Assembly (NCBI RefSeq): GCF_024362785.1
Contig: NZ_CP093301.1
Span: 4,278,001 to 4,342,000, forward strand
From: Evansella sp. LMS18
Lineage (GTDB): Bacteria; Bacillota; Bacilli; Bacillales; Salisediminibacteriaceae
Reading direction: 5' to 3'
Length of the DNA stretch: 64,000 nucleotides
Shown here: in pieces, positions 63,178 to 64,000 of the stretch
How positions within the stretch are numbered: the stretch's first letter is position 1
Layout: every line of letters starts with the position of its first letter
Program-made: the position numbers and the translations under genes
Notes under the pieces: generated by a model
Database searches by the model: none
What the model was told of the DNA's origin: nothing
What the model saw: the letters and a program-made list of their open reading frames with translations, nothing else

Positions 63178-64000
63178 TTACACCATAGTATCAGGGTCAA
63201 TTGCTCGCAGGTTATCCTCTGTGAGCATTCCTTTTTCCTGGAGGATTTGTTTAATGGATTTGTTTTGTTCATCTGCTTCATTGCCAATCTGTGCGGCTGT
63301 GTCGTAACCGTGCTTTGGGCTGAGGCCGGTTACGAGAGCCAAGCTGTCTTCCATCAGCTGCCGGCATGTCTGTTCATTTGCGGTAATTCCGTTTATACAT
63401 TTTGTTACCAGTGTTTTCATCGCATTTGCCATAATTTCAATCGATTCCAGGAGTGTAGAGGCGATTACAGGCATCATTACATTGATCTCCAGCTGGCCTG
63501 CCATTGCAGCGGCTGCCATCACTGTATCATTGCCAATGACCCGGCAGCAGACCATATGTGTCATTTCAAGAATCGCCGGATTTATTTTTCCTGGCATAAT
63601 TGTTGAGCCTGGCTGAACAGCTGGCAGGTTAATTTCAGCAAACCCGGTTCGCGGGCCGGAACTTAACAGCCTTAAATCGCTCGTTATTTTTATTAAATGT
63701 ATGGCAAGCTCCTTTAGTAAAGCCATCATTTGAATCGCTGCATTCCGGTTTTGCATGAAGCTGAACATACTGGCCGGGGAGCGGAAGGGGAGCTTTGTGC
63801 GCCGGCATATTTCTTCCAGCACATAGTGCTGATAATCTTTATGGGTGTTAATTGGTGTTCCTATAGCATTTCCACCCAGACCAATTTCATAGAAAGATTG
63901 AAGAATAGTTTCTGCCTGTTTATACAGAGTCTCAACAGTTCCGGAGTAACCTGCGAATTCCTGCCCCATTCTGATAGGCACAGCATCATGGAGATGAGTG
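63178..64000 (-). CDS. Aspartate ammonia-lyase, C-terminal part (runs off the window)
   Basis: Partial minus-strand gene of at least 274 residues, open to the window edge. It reads THLHDAVPIRMGQEFAGYS at the edge, then GLGGNAIGT, LPAVQPGSTIMPGKINP (the fumarase/aspartase signature loop) and NGITANEQTCRQLMEDSLAL. The last part matches aspartase better than fumarase. The usual GSSxMP serine pair reads GSTIMP, a mild change in the active-site loop. It converts aspartate to fumarate and ammonia. The start and any regulation lie outside the window. Confidence 0.85.
   Translation of the reverse strand, partial: THLHDAVPIRMGQEFAGYSGTVETLYKQAETILQSFYEIGLGGNAIGTPINTHKDYQHYVLEEICRRTKLPFRSPASMFSFMQNRNAAIQMMALLKELAIHLIKITSDLRLLSSGPRTGFAEINLPAVQPGSTIMPGKINPAILEMTHMVCCRVIGNDTVMAAAAMAGQLEINVMMPVIASTLLESIEIMANAMKTLVTKCINGITANEQTCRQLMEDSLALVTGLSPKHGYDTAAQIGNEADEQNKSIKQILQEKGMLTEDNLRAIDPDTMV

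Overview
The window is low-GC Firmicutes DNA from an endospore-forming member of the Bacillaceae. The evidence is two GerA-family germinant receptor operons, tRNA-sensing T-box leaders, a complete sorbitol PTS operon of the gut/srl type, HelD, a DbpA/YxiN-type RNA helicase, a CspA-type cold-shock protein, and AGGAGG-like ribosome binding sites with GTG and TTG starts. I cannot name the species. No tRNA, rRNA, CRISPR array, prophage or insertion sequence with a transposase was seen.

Layout. 1-2.0 kb: an adenine-deaminase-like gene. 2.3-9.4 kb: sorbitol uptake and catabolism (srlD, a PRD regulator, srlM, EIIC, EIIBC, EIIA), followed by a transaldolase-family enzyme and a HAD phosphatase. 9.7-18.7 kb: polysaccharide deacetylase, ilvD, helD, a HEAT-repeat protein, dbpA and csp. 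15.3-21.1 kb is scarred: an eight-copy 101-bp tandem repeat, two xylanase remnants and a broken DNA-binding/nuclease gene. 21.4-37.3 kb: germination operon 1 (A-C-small membrane protein-B), a NucS-like nuclease, brnQ, a TrmB regulator, a lipoprotein, a TetR/monooxygenase pair, and germination operon 2 (A-B-C). 37.8-47.4 kb: cutC, a two-domain M14 carboxypeptidase, an SRPBCC/ArsR pair with clear twin operators, and many small membrane or housekeeping genes. 47.9-58.2 kb: a divergent GntR-controlled catabolic locus. 58.3-59.8 kb: two T-box leaders in a row ahead of a protein I cannot identify. 60-64 kb: small genes, a UPF0316 protein, an AbgT remnant, two DUF2382 stress-type proteins and a partial aspartase.

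How genes work together. In the catabolic locus, gntR and an HMG-CoA-lyase-type gene read left. A CoA-transferase, an isochorismatase-fold amidase, HyuA, HyuB, an enoyl-CoA hydratase and LeuC/LeuD-type dehydratase subunits read right. Two perfect ATTGTATACAAT palindromes lie in the divergent region. The gene set suggests ATP-dependent opening of a cyclic amide or imide, deamidation, (de)hydration, CoA activation and carbon-carbon cleavage. I do not know a described pathway with this exact set, so it is the best candidate for an undescribed system. The tandem T-box gene is second.

The intergenic DNA is unusually rich in short dispersed repeats. At least five families are visible, and one copy appears to have interrupted a small gene.
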